From assembly GCA_048463395.1 (NCBI GenBank), contig DBFWPL010000023.1:124001-188000 (forward strand): a DNA stretch of 64,000 bases. Reading direction: 5' to 3'. Within the stretch, counting starts at the first letter, position 1; each line of letters opens with the position of its first letter. Under the pieces are notes generated by a model, which had not been told where the DNA came from, searched no databases, and saw nothing but the letters and a program-made list of their open reading frames with translations. This DNA comes from JAGAJR01 sp048463395. GTDB lineage: Bacteria; Pseudomonadota; Alphaproteobacteria; RF32; CAG-239. Both the position numbers and the translations under genes were made by a program. Positions 27,349 to 36,614 of the stretch are shown one piece after another.

Positions 27349-28185
27349 ATGAAAAACGGATTATATGTTATTGCCACACCGATAGGAAATTTGGGAGATA
27401 TTTCAGCTCGAGCATTGGAAACATTGGAAAATGCCGATGTTATCGCTTGCGAGGATACCAGAGTTACCAAAAAGCTGTTTAATCTGTTAAATATCAGCAC
27501 CAAAAAACAGTTTATAACGCTGCATGACCATAATGAGGAAGAACAGGCTCAAAAACTGGTTGATTTGATTCAGCGGGAAGAAAAATCCGTTGCTCAGGTC
27601 AGTGATGCCGGTTCTCCGTTGATTTCCGACCCCGGATATAAACTGATTAAACATTGTCGGAAAGAGGGGATATACATCACGGTCATTCCGGGCTGTTGTG
27701 CATTGATTTGTGCTCTTCAGTTATCCGGATTGCCGACCGATCGTTTTCTTTTTGCCGGTTTTATTCCGAACAAAGATAAGGCGAGAAAAGAAAATTTTGA
27801 AGACTTGAAGAATATAAAAGCAACCTTGGTGTTTTATGAAACGGCGAACCGCATTGTCAAAACGCTGACCGCTGCAGCCGAAGTTTTTGGCAACAGAGAA
27901 ATGGCGGTGGCTCGGGAGATTACCAAAATGTATGAGGAATGCGTTAACGGAACTGCCGAAGAACTGATAAAACATTTTGCAGAAAAAGAACCGAGAGGCG
28001 AAATGGTGTTGATGATTGCTCCTGCCGAAGAGAACAAAAACACCGAACTGGATCTATCCGGAATTTTACGGCGGAAAATGACTGAAATGCCGTTGAAAAC
28101 CGCGGTAAAAGAAGTTGTCAAAGAATATAAACTTAACAAAAACGATGTCTATGAACAGGCTCTGCAAATAAAGAATGAACAATAA
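27349..28185 (+). CDS. rsmI: 16S rRNA (cytidine-1402 2'-O) methyltransferase
   Basis: RsmI methylates C1402 of 16S rRNA. The 278-residue protein is a tetrapyrrole-methylase-fold enzyme with LYVIATPIGNLGDISARALE at the N-terminus, VIACEDTRVTKKL, VSDAGSPLISDPGYKL and VIPGCCALICAL, followed by LPTDRFLFAGFIP. All are family signatures. It overlaps yraN by 11 bp and is divergent from the LpoA-like gene. Confidence 0.96.
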   Translation: MKNGLYVIATPIGNLGDISARALETLENADVIACEDTRVTKKLFNLLNISTKKQFITLHDHNEEEQAQKLVDLIQREEKSVAQVSDAGSPLISDPGYKLIKHCRKEGIYITVIPGCCALICALQLSGLPTDRFLFAGFIPNKDKARKENFEDLKNIKATLVFYETANRIVKTLTAAAEVFGNREMAVAREITKMYEECVNGTAEELIKHFAEKEPRGEMVLMIAPAEENKNTELDLSGILRRKMTEMPLKTAVKEVVKEYKLNKNDVYEQALQIKNEQ

Positions 28186-28537
28186 CAAAAGCGGAAAATT
28201 AGCAGAATTTCTGGCGAAAATGCTAATGCGTTGCAAAGGCTGCCGGATTATCTGCGGCAATTATGTAACCGGAAAAGGAACACATGCCGGAGAGATTGAC
28301 TTTATTGCAACTAAAGGAAATTTGATTGTTTTTGTGGAAGTAAAAAAACGCCAAAATTTGGAAAAAGCGGCTTATGCCATTTCAGAACAACAGAAAAAAA
28401 GAATAATCAACGGAGCACAGGCTTTTTTAAGCAAACATCCGCAATATGCAAACCATGACATACGTTTTGATGCCATATTGGTAAAGCTTCCTTTATCAAT
28501 AAAACATATTCCCAATGCATGGCTAAGCAGATTTTGA
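28175..28537 (+). CDS. yraN: YraN/UPF0102 family putative endonuclease
   Basis: A 120-residue protein of the UPF0102 family. The nuclease-like core is visible: GEIDFIATKGNLIVFVEVKKR, giving the E-x-D...E-x-K pattern of the restriction-endonuclease-like fold (residues about 36-54). Its cellular job is not established. It starts inside rsmI and its end overlaps the convergent cca gene by 15 bp. Confidence 0.9.
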   Translation: MNNNKSGKLAEFLAKMLMRCKGCRIICGNYVTGKGTHAGEIDFIATKGNLIVFVEVKKRQNLEKAAYAISEQQKKRIINGAQAFLSKHPQYANHDIRFDAILVKLPLSIKHIPNAWLSRF

Positions 28538-29764
28538 TTTAACTAACTCCGCCGCAATTTGCAAAAGCTCGTCTCTGGTTGCCGAAAAACTGTCTTTAAT
28601 CCAGATTTCTTCTAATTCACTGAGAATAACGCCGATATTATGATGATTTTGTATGCCGGCATTAATAACATCTTTTCCCTTAATCGGAAAAATCGGAACA
28701 ATGGCATCGTTAATAAATTTGAGGGTTTCCGACAAATATAGTATTTTATTCATCTGAGCGGCTTGAAGCAACAGCAGTTTGTCTCGGCAAAAGTCTTTTC
28801 CGTATCTGTAAATCAGAACCATTAAGGTTTCTTCGTTCATAAATTCGGACAATTGCGGATGAATTGTTGCCCAGTTAATAAATTCTTCTTTTTGTTTTTT
28901 TGTCAGTCTTAAGCGGGAAGCGAGGTTTTCTGCCAGCATTTTATCCGGAAGATAAAGCATAAACAAACGTCTGACCGGATTTGGCTTTAAACCTTCGTCG
29001 GCAACCATATTGATAAGAAAATCCAACTTATCCAGATTTTTTGAATCCGGAAGCAGATAACTAAGAATTTCATTGTCAAACATAATGCGGATTGTTTTAC
29101 TGACGTTTTTGGTCAGTAAAATTTTGAAAAGTTCATCGCGTATTCTTTCCAATGAAAGGTTTTTAAGTCCGTCTCGATTTTCAATGCAGGCCTTCAGAGC
29201 TTTTTTATCAATATCCGTTTTCCCGAAAATCGAATAAAAACGGAAAAAACGCATAATACGCAAATAATCCTCTTTAATTCTCTGAGCCGGCAGACCGATA
29301 AAACGAACCACCCCTTTTTCCAAGTCTTCAATACCGTTGTAATAATCAAAAACATTGCCTTTTTCGTCAGCGTAAACGGCATTGATTGTCAAGTCGCGTC
29401 GGGAAGCGTCGGCTTCCCAATCCGTTGTAAAGATAACTTCGGCATGCCGTCCGTCGGTTTTAATGTCTTTGCGAAGGGAAGTTACTTCAAGAACCTGGTC
29501 GTTGATGATAACGCCCACGGTACCGAATTTTATGCCGATAGGCACGGTTTTGATACCGTTTTCGGTACAGGCTTCCACTAATTCGTCAGGAGAAAGATCT
29601 GTGGCAAGGTCAATGTCAAATCCTTTGAGTCCGACTAAGGCGTCGCGGACGGCACCTCCGACAAAACGCAGAACCCCGCCGTGGCTTTCCACAACACGGA
29701 ACAATTTGAGGATTTTTTTATCCTGAATAATTTTTTTGACATCCAGATAATTATCTCTAATCAT
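28523..29764 (-). CDS. cca: CCA tRNA nucleotidyltransferase
   Basis: A class II nucleotidyltransferase that adds or repairs the tRNA 3'-CCA end. The 413-residue protein has LRFVGGAVRDALVGLKGFDIDLATD (nucleotidyltransferase G-G and D-x-D, about 29-55), RRDLTINAVYAD and the RIKEDYLRIMRFFRF block. The C-terminal half is the helical tail domain. A poly(A) polymerase role is possible for this superfamily but the length and motifs fit the alphaproteobacterial CCA enzymes. Confidence 0.9.
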   Translation of the reverse strand: MIRDNYLDVKKIIQDKKILKLFRVVESHGGVLRFVGGAVRDALVGLKGFDIDLATDLSPDELVEACTENGIKTVPIGIKFGTVGVIINDQVLEVTSLRKDIKTDGRHAEVIFTTDWEADASRRDLTINAVYADEKGNVFDYYNGIEDLEKGVVRFIGLPAQRIKEDYLRIMRFFRFYSIFGKTDIDKKALKACIENRDGLKNLSLERIRDELFKILLTKNVSKTIRIMFDNEILSYLLPDSKNLDKLDFLINMVADEGLKPNPVRRLFMLYLPDKMLAENLASRLRLTKKQKEEFINWATIHPQLSEFMNEETLMVLIYRYGKDFCRDKLLLLQAAQMNKILYLSETLKFINDAIVPIFPIKGKDVINAGIQNHHNIGVILSELEEIWIKDSFSATRDELLQIAAELVKSKSA

Positions 29765-29866
29765 TTCAATCTTCCTGCTTTTTTATTTTCAGGGGTATTG
29801 TTAACAGTTTTTATATTTTTTTCAAATATAATCGGCACAAAATAACTTTTTTGTGAGTATATAGGT

Positions 29867-30379
29867 ATGAATAAATTTTTATTATCACTTGTTTTGCTGG
29901 GATTGTTTTTTCCGGAAACCACGTCTGCCGCAACACAGCAGATGATTGGAGAATACGACGATTGGGTTGCTTATTATCACAAAGATGCCGGCGGTATTGT
30001 TTGTTACATGGCATCAACACCTAAAAGAGATGAAGGAAAATATACCAAACGCGGCGATATTTATGCCGTCGTAACCCATCGTCCGGGAGAGAAAAGTTTT
30101 GACGTAGTTAATTTTGTGGCCGGATATACCTTTAAGCCGGGAAGCAAAGTTACCGTTAAAATCGGCAAAACAACCATAAATCGTTTATTTACAAATGAAG
30201 ATAAAGCATGGGCAGTAAGCGACAAAGTTGATAAAGAATTGGTAACTGCGATGAAAAAAGGCGAAAGAATGATTGTTCACGGTGTTTCATCCAAAGGAAC
30301 CAACACCAAAGATACTTACTCTCTGGCCGGGTTTACCAGTGCCTATAAAGCCATTAGCTCTAAATGTAATAAAAAATAA
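29867..30379 (+). CDS. IalB-like (invasion associated locus B) exported protein
   Basis: A 170-residue protein with an N-terminal signal peptide (FLLSLVLLGLFFPETTSAA, cleavage near residue 22) and a domain matching the IalB family: GEYDDWVAYYHKDAGGIVCYM, VTHRPGEKSFDVVNFVAGY and VSSKGTNTKDTYSLAGF. IalB proteins are periplasmic or outer-membrane linked, with a role in Bartonella invasion; they are widespread in alphaproteobacteria without that role. A perfect TATAAT lies at 29827-29832, 35 bp before the start. Confidence 0.75.
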   Translation: MNKFLLSLVLLGLFFPETTSAATQQMIGEYDDWVAYYHKDAGGIVCYMASTPKRDEGKYTKRGDIYAVVTHRPGEKSFDVVNFVAGYTFKPGSKVTVKIGKTTINRLFTNEDKAWAVSDKVDKELVTAMKKGERMIVHGVSSKGTNTKDTYSLAGFTSAYKAISSKCNKK

Positions 30380-30381
30380 CC

Positions 30382-31449
30382 ATGACTGATAAAATAGAAT
30401 TAATCGACCTCAGCAAAGAAGAAATCGCTCAGGAATTAGCTAAAATCGGAGAAAAACCTTTCCGAGCCAAACAATTGTGGCATTGGCTTTATTGGCAGGG
30501 CGAAACAGACTTTTCAAAAATGACCAGTTTTTCAAAAGATTTGCGAGAAAAACTGGCCGCCGCTTATACCATAACCAGACCTAAAATCGTTACCGAACAA
30601 ATATCCAAAGACAAAACCCATAAATGGCTTTTGGAATTTGAAGACGGACAGCGGGTAGAAACGGTTTATATTCCGGAAGAAGACCGAGGAGCCGTCTGTA
30701 TTTCAACACAAGTCGGTTGTGCGGTAGGATGTCGTTTTTGCCACACGGGAAGCCAGAAAATTACCAGAAATCTGACGGCGGGAGAAATTGTCGGACAATT
30801 TCTTGTCGCACGGGATGTTTACAAGGAATGGCCGACCCCGAGTGATGAAACCCGTTATTTGTCGAATATTGTGGTTATGGGGATGGGCGAACCGCTTCAT
30901 AATGCAGAAAATGCCGCCAAAGCCATGAAGATTTTAACTGACGGCGACGGAATTTCTCTTTCCAAAAGACGTATAACCCTGTCTACGTCGGGCATTGCTC
31001 CCAAAATGGCTCCTTTTTTCAAAGAGACCAAAGTTCAAATGGCTGTCAGCCTCCATGCCCCGAATAATGAAATCCGCTCACAAATAATGCCGATTAATAA
31101 TAAATATCCGCTTGAAGAAGTAATGAAAGCCTGTCAGGAATATCAACAAATGGAAGGCAGCAGGTTTATTACTTTTGAATACCTGATGTTGAAAGATATT
31201 AATGATTCTTTGGATTGTGCCCGCCAGCTGATAGAATTGATGAGAAAATATAAATTGGATGCCAAATTCAATTTGATAGCGTTTAACCCTTGGCCGGGTT
31301 GTGGATTTGAAGCCAGTTCCGGTAACCGGATACATGCCTTTGCGAAAGAATTGAACAATGCCGGTTTTGCCGCACCGATACGTACACCGCGGGGGCAGGA
31401 TATTTTAGCCGCCTGTGGGCAGTTAAAGTCCAAAAAAGATAAAGAATAG
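30382..31449 (+). CDS. rlmN: 23S rRNA/tRNA (adenine C2) methyltransferase
   Basis: A radical-SAM methyltransferase acting on A2503 of 23S rRNA and A37 of some tRNAs. The 355-residue protein has QVGCAVGCRFCHTGSQ with the CxxxCxxC cluster motif near 112-119, the VVMGMGEPLHNAENA block, LSTSGIAPKM and the C-terminal RTPRGQDILAACGQL containing the second catalytic Cys. Length is normal. It follows the IalB-like gene by 2 bp and may be co-transcribed. Confidence 0.97.
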   Translation: MTDKIELIDLSKEEIAQELAKIGEKPFRAKQLWHWLYWQGETDFSKMTSFSKDLREKLAAAYTITRPKIVTEQISKDKTHKWLLEFEDGQRVETVYIPEEDRGAVCISTQVGCAVGCRFCHTGSQKITRNLTAGEIVGQFLVARDVYKEWPTPSDETRYLSNIVVMGMGEPLHNAENAAKAMKILTDGDGISLSKRRITLSTSGIAPKMAPFFKETKVQMAVSLHAPNNEIRSQIMPINNKYPLEEVMKACQEYQQMEGSRFITFEYLMLKDINDSLDCARQLIELMRKYKLDAKFNLIAFNPWPGCGFEASSGNRIHAFAKELNNAGFAAPIRTPRGQDILAACGQLKSKKDKE

Positions 31450-31456
31450 ACCTTTT

Positions 31457-32272
31457 TTAACGGGAGTGGGTATTATCCTCGCGGGAATTGGAATATTCCA
31501 GCATTTTCATAATGTTGTTTTCAATCTGCGGGTCGATTTCTCGAGATTTTTGAGAGATTTGTTTTATTTGCTGCCTGTTTTTTTCCGGAGCAAACAATAA
31601 CTCCAACATTTCCATCGGGTTTTTGCCTTCTAAAAGCTGCTGTTCGGTAATTTTCGCCGCCAGCGTTTTAACCATTTCATTGCGAAAGGCTTCTTGGGCA
31701 CTTTCTCGGGCTCTTTCCTCTTTTTTACGTTCTTTTTCGGTGTATTTGCGGTGGAAACGGGCGAATTCATATAAAGGATTGCCGCCTCGTTGATAATTAT
31801 CCAAACCGGCAAGATTGGTTTTCTCGTCTATTAAAGATTGGATTCCCAAGCCTTCTTTGTTTCGATAAATCATCCAGTCATCAATAATTTCCGGATAAAC
31901 GGCCTGATAAACGTTGTCCGGATTTATTTTTCCGAAACACAATTGTTTTACTCCCGGTTCCGGCACGCTGATTGTAATGTTTTCTTGAAAAAACTCTTTG
32001 CTTTCACCTGTTTTTCTGGTTGGATTAATTAAGGATTGTGCCAAGCACATGGCAGTCAGGGCTGTCAGCATTTCCTGATTGGCTTTATACCCTATTTTTC
32101 GGGGATCATATAAAACTTCGGTGTCGTTAAGAACTTGATTGACGCAATACTCATTCAGCCTGTCAAGGGCTTCAATTTGCTCATAATTGAAAGGAATTTC
32201 AGAACGAATTTCTACATTAACGGCTTTGTTTATAGCCTGATGTATCATTTTTTGCAGTTTTTTGTTATCCAT
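31457..32272 (-). CDS. hypothetical protein, helical with charged C-terminus
   Basis: A 271-residue protein without a recognised domain. The first 100 residues look globular and helical. Residues about 175-215 (KYTEKERKKEERARESAQEA onward) are highly charged and may form a coiled coil. No signal peptide or membrane segment is visible, so it is probably cytoplasmic. It is convergent with rlmN and lies downstream of the rppH unit in the same direction. Confidence 0.65.
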   Translation of the reverse strand: MDNKKLQKMIHQAINKAVNVEIRSEIPFNYEQIEALDRLNEYCVNQVLNDTEVLYDPRKIGYKANQEMLTALTAMCLAQSLINPTRKTGESKEFFQENITISVPEPGVKQLCFGKINPDNVYQAVYPEIIDDWMIYRNKEGLGIQSLIDEKTNLAGLDNYQRGGNPLYEFARFHRKYTEKERKKEERARESAQEAFRNEMVKTLAAKITEQQLLEGKNPMEMLELLFAPEKNRQQIKQISQKSREIDPQIENNIMKMLEYSNSREDNTHSR

Positions 32273-32341
32273 AACATATCCCTGATATCTGTCGGTTCAC
32301 AAAGGGATTGTATCACAAAAAACACTCCGATTCCATAAATT

Positions 32342-32833
32342 TTAAGTATTGGGCTGAAATTTTTCGATAATAGGCTTAAATATCTCAACCATTTTTTTAT
32401 AAGCCTCTTTTTTGAAAAAGACGATAAGTTCGGGAGCTTGATTAATATCTATCCATTGAAAATCTTTGAACTCGATTTCTTCGGGATGGGTTAGAAAATT
32501 AATTTCACTGTCGTTTCCTTCAAAATAAAACAGGCTCCAGTACTGATCTTGCCCATAAAAATCACTGCCGTTTTCTTCAAAATGTTTCAAAATATGATTA
32601 GGAAAATCATAGCGAATAGGAGCAGGAGTTGTATAAATCAGTTTGGCGGAAGTAATGCCTGTTTCTTCGGAGAGTTCTCTGACAGCGGCTTCGGCAGGTG
32701 TTTCTCCGGTATCTATTCCGCCTTGTGGGAACTGCCAATTATTGGTTTCTCGGTCAGCTCGGGCACAAACTAAAACTTTTTTATCTTTTCTGAAAACAAC
32801 AATGCCGGCGTTCGGTCTATACTTTTTTTGCAT
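32342..32833 (-). CDS. rppH: RNA pyrophosphohydrolase (Nudix)
   Basis: RppH removes pyrophosphate from mRNA 5' ends and so starts decay. The 163-residue protein begins KYRPNAGIVVFRKD and carries the Nudix box from GGIDTGETPAEAAVRELSEE to TGI (G-x5-E-x7-REUXEE, about 39-61). NWQFPQGGID is the RppH/IalA signature. In alphaproteobacteria this gene often follows ctpA and the divergent polysaccharide deacetylase, exactly as here (3-bp gap). Confidence 0.93.
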   Translation of the reverse strand: MQKKYRPNAGIVVFRKDKKVLVCARADRETNNWQFPQGGIDTGETPAEAAVRELSEETGITSAKLIYTTPAPIRYDFPNHILKHFEENGSDFYGQDQYWSLFYFEGNDSEINFLTHPEEIEFKDFQWIDINQAPELIVFFKKEAYKKMVEIFKPIIEKFQPNT

Positions 32834-32836
32834 GAT

Positions 32837-34015
32837 TTACTCCACAACAATAGCGGAAACCGGAACTAAAGCAAATGGACGGTCAATCGTGGTGATGTTG
32901 TTTTCTCTCATTTGTTCATAAGTCAACTGAGGAGAGAATGTTTTTTGCCATTTGTTCAGAGTTACGACAGATGCCGGTTTAGATGAAGCAATAATTAAAA
33001 CCTGCCCTTGTTCAAGAGCAATTCTTTCTGCATTTTTCAATTGTTCCGCAACTTGTTTTTGATCCAAGTTTTCATCAATGATAATATCCGCTTTTTTACG
33101 AGCCAATCCATCAATTTTTACAATATCAATACCGTCTTCTCCAGTAGCATCAATCATCAAAAGTCCCATTTCTTTAACGGAAGAAAGCAGTTTTTCGGTT
33201 CTTTCTTTGTTTTCTTTATCAACTTGTCCCTGATTAATAACAATCCCGCCGATAGGGGCGTCAACGGCAAGAGTTTGCTTCATGCGGCGGATATTGTCAT
33301 CAATGTTTGAAATAATACTCATTGCCAACGGACCGGTATCGGATTTTAAAAAGTCTTTTGATGACAAAAGCAAATCCATATAAGTTTCATGTCCGAGATA
33401 ACGGGCTTTTTTTATCTGATTTTCTGCATCAACGGTGTAAGGAGAAAAAGAAAGAGAAACTTCGGCAGGTAACCCGTTCGCAATTAAATCCGTTTCCTTG
33501 GGGTTTAAACCGATATTTTTGATAACAACGGCAACTTTGTAGAAATTCGGTTGAACATTAACTTTTTTCCCATAAACAACCCAAGGTCTTTTTCCTTCCG
33601 GAGAAAGAGCCGGAACAATCAGCCCTTCTTCTTGTCTCGTAAATTTCTCCTGTCTTTCGAAAGGATGTAAAGGTGTTTTGCCCGGAGCCTCACCCAAAGA
33701 AGACAATTGAGGAATAGAGCGAACAATGTCGTTTAAATCCCCTGTTTCAAAAGTTGTGTTAACTTCTGTGGAAACCTCTTCTTTCTCAACTTGAGAAATA
33801 TTGTTTTCCTTTTTGGGTGTAATCTTTTTTTCCGGCATGGTTAAAACATATTTTGGCGACCGGTTTTTTTTATCATACATAATCTTGTCAATTTTGGTCA
33901 GATAAACAGGTTCGCTTTTCATCTTTGCAAAAAAATACCCCGTTGCCGCCAATAGGACAAGAATTGACAGCGTAATGATAATCAGCCATTTTTTTTGTTT
34001 TAACTGTTTTAACAA
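32837..34015 (-). CDS. divergent polysaccharide deacetylase (YibQ-like)
   Basis: A 392-residue protein with one N-terminal membrane anchor (WLIIITLSILVLLAATGYFF, about 10-29), a low-complexity linker and a periplasmic domain of the divergent polysaccharide deacetylase family: VAVVIKNIGLNPKETDLI, VSLSFSPYTVDAENQIKKAR, HETYMDLLL and GPLAMS. The family usually sits between ctpA and rppH and next to an EnvC-like peptidase, as here, suggesting a role in peptidoglycan remodelling at division. Typical D-D-G of the first strand reads KNIG here, so catalysis may be impaired. Confidence 0.85.
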   Translation of the reverse strand: MLKQLKQKKWLIIITLSILVLLAATGYFFAKMKSEPVYLTKIDKIMYDKKNRSPKYVLTMPEKKITPKKENNISQVEKEEVSTEVNTTFETGDLNDIVRSIPQLSSLGEAPGKTPLHPFERQEKFTRQEEGLIVPALSPEGKRPWVVYGKKVNVQPNFYKVAVVIKNIGLNPKETDLIANGLPAEVSLSFSPYTVDAENQIKKARYLGHETYMDLLLSSKDFLKSDTGPLAMSIISNIDDNIRRMKQTLAVDAPIGGIVINQGQVDKENKERTEKLLSSVKEMGLLMIDATGEDGIDIVKIDGLARKKADIIIDENLDQKQVAEQLKNAERIALEQGQVLIIASSKPASVVTLNKWQKTFSPQLTYEQMRENNITTIDRPFALVPVSAIVVE

Positions 34016-34029
34016 AAAATCATCCTTTG

Positions 34030-35322
34030 TTATTTGTTTTGAGAACCATAAAGGCTTAAAGCCTTAACAAGATCGACGGCTCTGGAAAGCTGATAATCGT
34101 TCGCCAAAGATTCATCGACAACGGTTTCCTGTTTTTTATCTTTTTTCTTATCTTCGTTTTCATTTTTCAAAGCGTTTTTAAATTCTGCCTCGCTGACGCC
34201 GTAATTGTTTTCAATAATTTCAATCTTTGCCGGTTTTACTTCTATGTCCGGTTCAATGCCGGTTGCTTGAATAGAACGTCCGGAAGGCGTGTAATAACGG
34301 GCTGTCGTCAAACGCATTGCTCCGTAGTCTCCCAACGGAACAACGGTTTGTACGGAACCTTTTCCGAATGATTTTTCACCCAGAATAATGGCTCTTTTGT
34401 GGTCTTGCAAAGCACCGGCCAAAATCTCGGAAGCGGAAGCCGAACCGTCGTTAATAATCACCACAATCGGCAGCCCCTGAGCAATATCCCCGCTTTTTGC
34501 CGTATAACGAACCGTATCGGATTCGTTTCTGGAACGTGTTGAAACAATTTCTCCTTTGTCCAAAAACAGGTCGGAAACGCTGACGGCCTGATCCAGCAAA
34601 CCGCCCGGATTGTTTCGAACGTCAATAATCACGCCTTTGATTTGGTTATTTGTCTTCTTCTGAGCTTCTTTCAGAGATTTCTTTATCATTTTGTCGATGT
34701 CTTCGCTGAAAGACGTAATGCGAATATAAGCCACATCGTTGGCTTTAATATCGCTTTTGACGGATTGAATTTTAATTTCTTCGCGTTTTAGCGTAACGTC
34801 AAAAGGTTTTTCGTTCATGCGGCGGATTGTCAATTTGACTTTTGTTCCGATTTTGCCTCTCATTTTATCGACGGCTTCATTGAGGGTTTGTCCCATCACT
34901 TGTTCGCCGTCAATATTGGTAATGTAATCGCCCGGTTTTAATCCGGCTTTGGCGGCAGGAGTGTCATCAATCGGGGAAACGACTTTAACCACGCCGTTTT
35001 CCATGGTAACCTCAATGCCCAAACCGCCGAATTTGCCTTTGGTTTGTTCATTCATATACTTAAAGCTCTGCCCGTCCAAAAAACTTGAATGCGGATCTAG
35101 GGAAGAGAGCATGCCGTTAATGGCGGATTCAATCAGTTTTTTGTCAGAGACTTCTTCCACGTAAGACACTTTTGCCCTTTCCATAACTTCGCCGAACAGA
35201 TTTAAGAGCTCGTAAGTGTCGGCATCTTCTTTTTCAGGAGCTTTTTTGGCGGCATCGGCACAAGACGCCGAAAAGAATAAACTAAGAATAAAAACAAACG
35301 CAAAAGATGATTTTTTTAACAT
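34030..35322 (-). CDS. ctpA: S41 family C-terminal processing peptidase
   Basis: A periplasmic serine protease with PDZ domain. From the ATG at 35322 it is 430 residues: signal peptide (KKSSFAFVFILSLFFSASC), PDZ (FGGLGIEVTMENGVVKVVSP) and the S41 catalytic region with Ser in NDGSASASEILAGALQD and Lys in GEKSFGKGSVQTV. The signal-peptide Cys could be a lipobox (SASC). An ATG at 35334 also fits but lacks a ribosome binding site, whereas GGAA precedes 35322. CtpA-type proteases trim envelope proteins and hydrolases. Confidence 0.93.
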   Translation of the reverse strand: MLKKSSFAFVFILSLFFSASCADAAKKAPEKEDADTYELLNLFGEVMERAKVSYVEEVSDKKLIESAINGMLSSLDPHSSFLDGQSFKYMNEQTKGKFGGLGIEVTMENGVVKVVSPIDDTPAAKAGLKPGDYITNIDGEQVMGQTLNEAVDKMRGKIGTKVKLTIRRMNEKPFDVTLKREEIKIQSVKSDIKANDVAYIRITSFSEDIDKMIKKSLKEAQKKTNNQIKGVIIDVRNNPGGLLDQAVSVSDLFLDKGEIVSTRSRNESDTVRYTAKSGDIAQGLPIVVIINDGSASASEILAGALQDHKRAIILGEKSFGKGSVQTVVPLGDYGAMRLTTARYYTPSGRSIQATGIEPDIEVKPAKIEIIENNYGVSEAEFKNALKNENEDKKKDKKQETVVDESLANDYQLSRAVDLVKALSLYGSQNK

Positions 35323-35341
35323 GAGATTTTCCATTCATAAA

Positions 35342-36607
35342 CTAATTTGCAATCCAAGCCATCGGATCAATCGGGTGGTTATCCTTTCGAAGTTCAACAT
35401 AAAGCTTGGCGTCCTTATCGTCAGGCATTTGCCCGAGAGGTTCTCCCGCCAAAAGCATTTGCCCGAGTTCGCAGTCAATGCTTTCCAAGCCGGCCAGCAA
35501 AGACAAATAACCTTGTCCGTGTTCTATAATAATAAGGTTTCCGTATCCGCGGAACGGACCGGCAAAAATAACCGACCCGTCATAAGGAGAAATAACCTGA
35601 GCCTGATTTCTGGTTTTGATAATCACGCCTTTCGAGCTGACGCCTTTGGCAGTTTCCTGCCCGTAAGCGGTAATAATCGGACCGATTGCCGGACGGGAAA
35701 GTTTTCCTTTGGCTTTCACGAAGTTACTTCCTGTTTCTTTTATAAACTCAGGTTTCAATTTAATCAAGTCGGCTCTTTGTGCCTGTTCAAGTTTTTGAGT
35801 TTCGGCCAAACGCTGCTCTTCCAAAGCTCTTTGCTCGGCTAATCTCTTTCTTTCTTCTTCTTGACGTTTCTTCTTTGCTGCCAATCGCTGTTTTTCAAGC
35901 TTAGACAATAAGTCCCTTAAATCCTGAGCTTGAGAAGCCAATGCCTGAACTTTTTTCTTGGTTTGGACGCTTTTAATTTCTACCGCATTGCGGATTTTAG
36001 ATTTTTTCTGAACCAAAATTTTCATTTGGTCGTGTTCTTTTTCTAGAATTTTTTTCTGTTTGGTGATTTTTGCGACCTGCTTTTCAACCAAGGCTTTTTT
36101 GGCGGTAATTTTTTCTAAATCCTTGCGAATGCGGGAAGCGTTTTGCTCCAAATAAGGAACCGTTTCCCGAAGCAGCATGGCACTGCGAATGATTTCAACC
36201 GGTGTCAACGGCTGAACAAATAATGCTTCTGTCGGTTTTAAAGCCAGATTTTGTAAGGCGGAAAGAGTTTTAATCAGGTTTTCGTCTTCGGTAATGAATT
36301 TTTCTTCGGCGATCTCCAAATCCTCTTGCAGTTTGAGCAGCTCGTTTTCCATTTGCGAGATTTTAGCCTCGCTGTTTTGAATCATTTTGGCGGATTTTAT
36401 CATATCCTGATTAACCGAGGCCAATTCCATACTGATTTTTGTTGCCTGAGCCTGAAGCTTTTTGTGCTCCATGTTTTGAGCTTCAACCTGCTTTTCCACT
36501 TGTTCGAGGTCTTTTTGCGAAACGGAAACGGCAAAAACCGGCCTAAGCATGAGGAATAACAACCCCATGCTTAATAAAACCGGTTTATATGCCTTTTTTA
36601 GTTCCAT
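35342..36607 (-). CDS. EnvC-like murein hydrolase activator with degenerate LytM domain
   Basis: A 421-residue protein: signal sequence (VLLSMGLLFLMLRPVFA), long coiled coils (about 28-130 and 150-290) and a C-terminal M23/LytM fold. Catalytic residues are largely lost: the usual H-x3-D strand reads SSKGVIIKT, and the final HxH strand reads LYVELRKDNHPIDP with Tyr for the first His. This matches EnvC, a non-enzymatic activator of amidases at the septum. It lies between gpmI and ctpA, a conserved order in alphaproteobacteria. Confidence 0.88.
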   Translation of the reverse strand: MELKKAYKPVLLSMGLLFLMLRPVFAVSVSQKDLEQVEKQVEAQNMEHKKLQAQATKISMELASVNQDMIKSAKMIQNSEAKISQMENELLKLQEDLEIAEEKFITEDENLIKTLSALQNLALKPTEALFVQPLTPVEIIRSAMLLRETVPYLEQNASRIRKDLEKITAKKALVEKQVAKITKQKKILEKEHDQMKILVQKKSKIRNAVEIKSVQTKKKVQALASQAQDLRDLLSKLEKQRLAAKKKRQEEERKRLAEQRALEEQRLAETQKLEQAQRADLIKLKPEFIKETGSNFVKAKGKLSRPAIGPIITAYGQETAKGVSSKGVIIKTRNQAQVISPYDGSVIFAGPFRGYGNLIIIEHGQGYLSLLAGLESIDCELGQMLLAGEPLGQMPDDKDAKLYVELRKDNHPIDPMAWIAN

Positions 36608-36614
36608 TCTTTTT

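Noticed and set aside
35216..35842. 208-codon open frame antisense to ctpA and the EnvC-like gene
   Set aside because: It spans the junction of two real genes and has no recognisable domain or good start.
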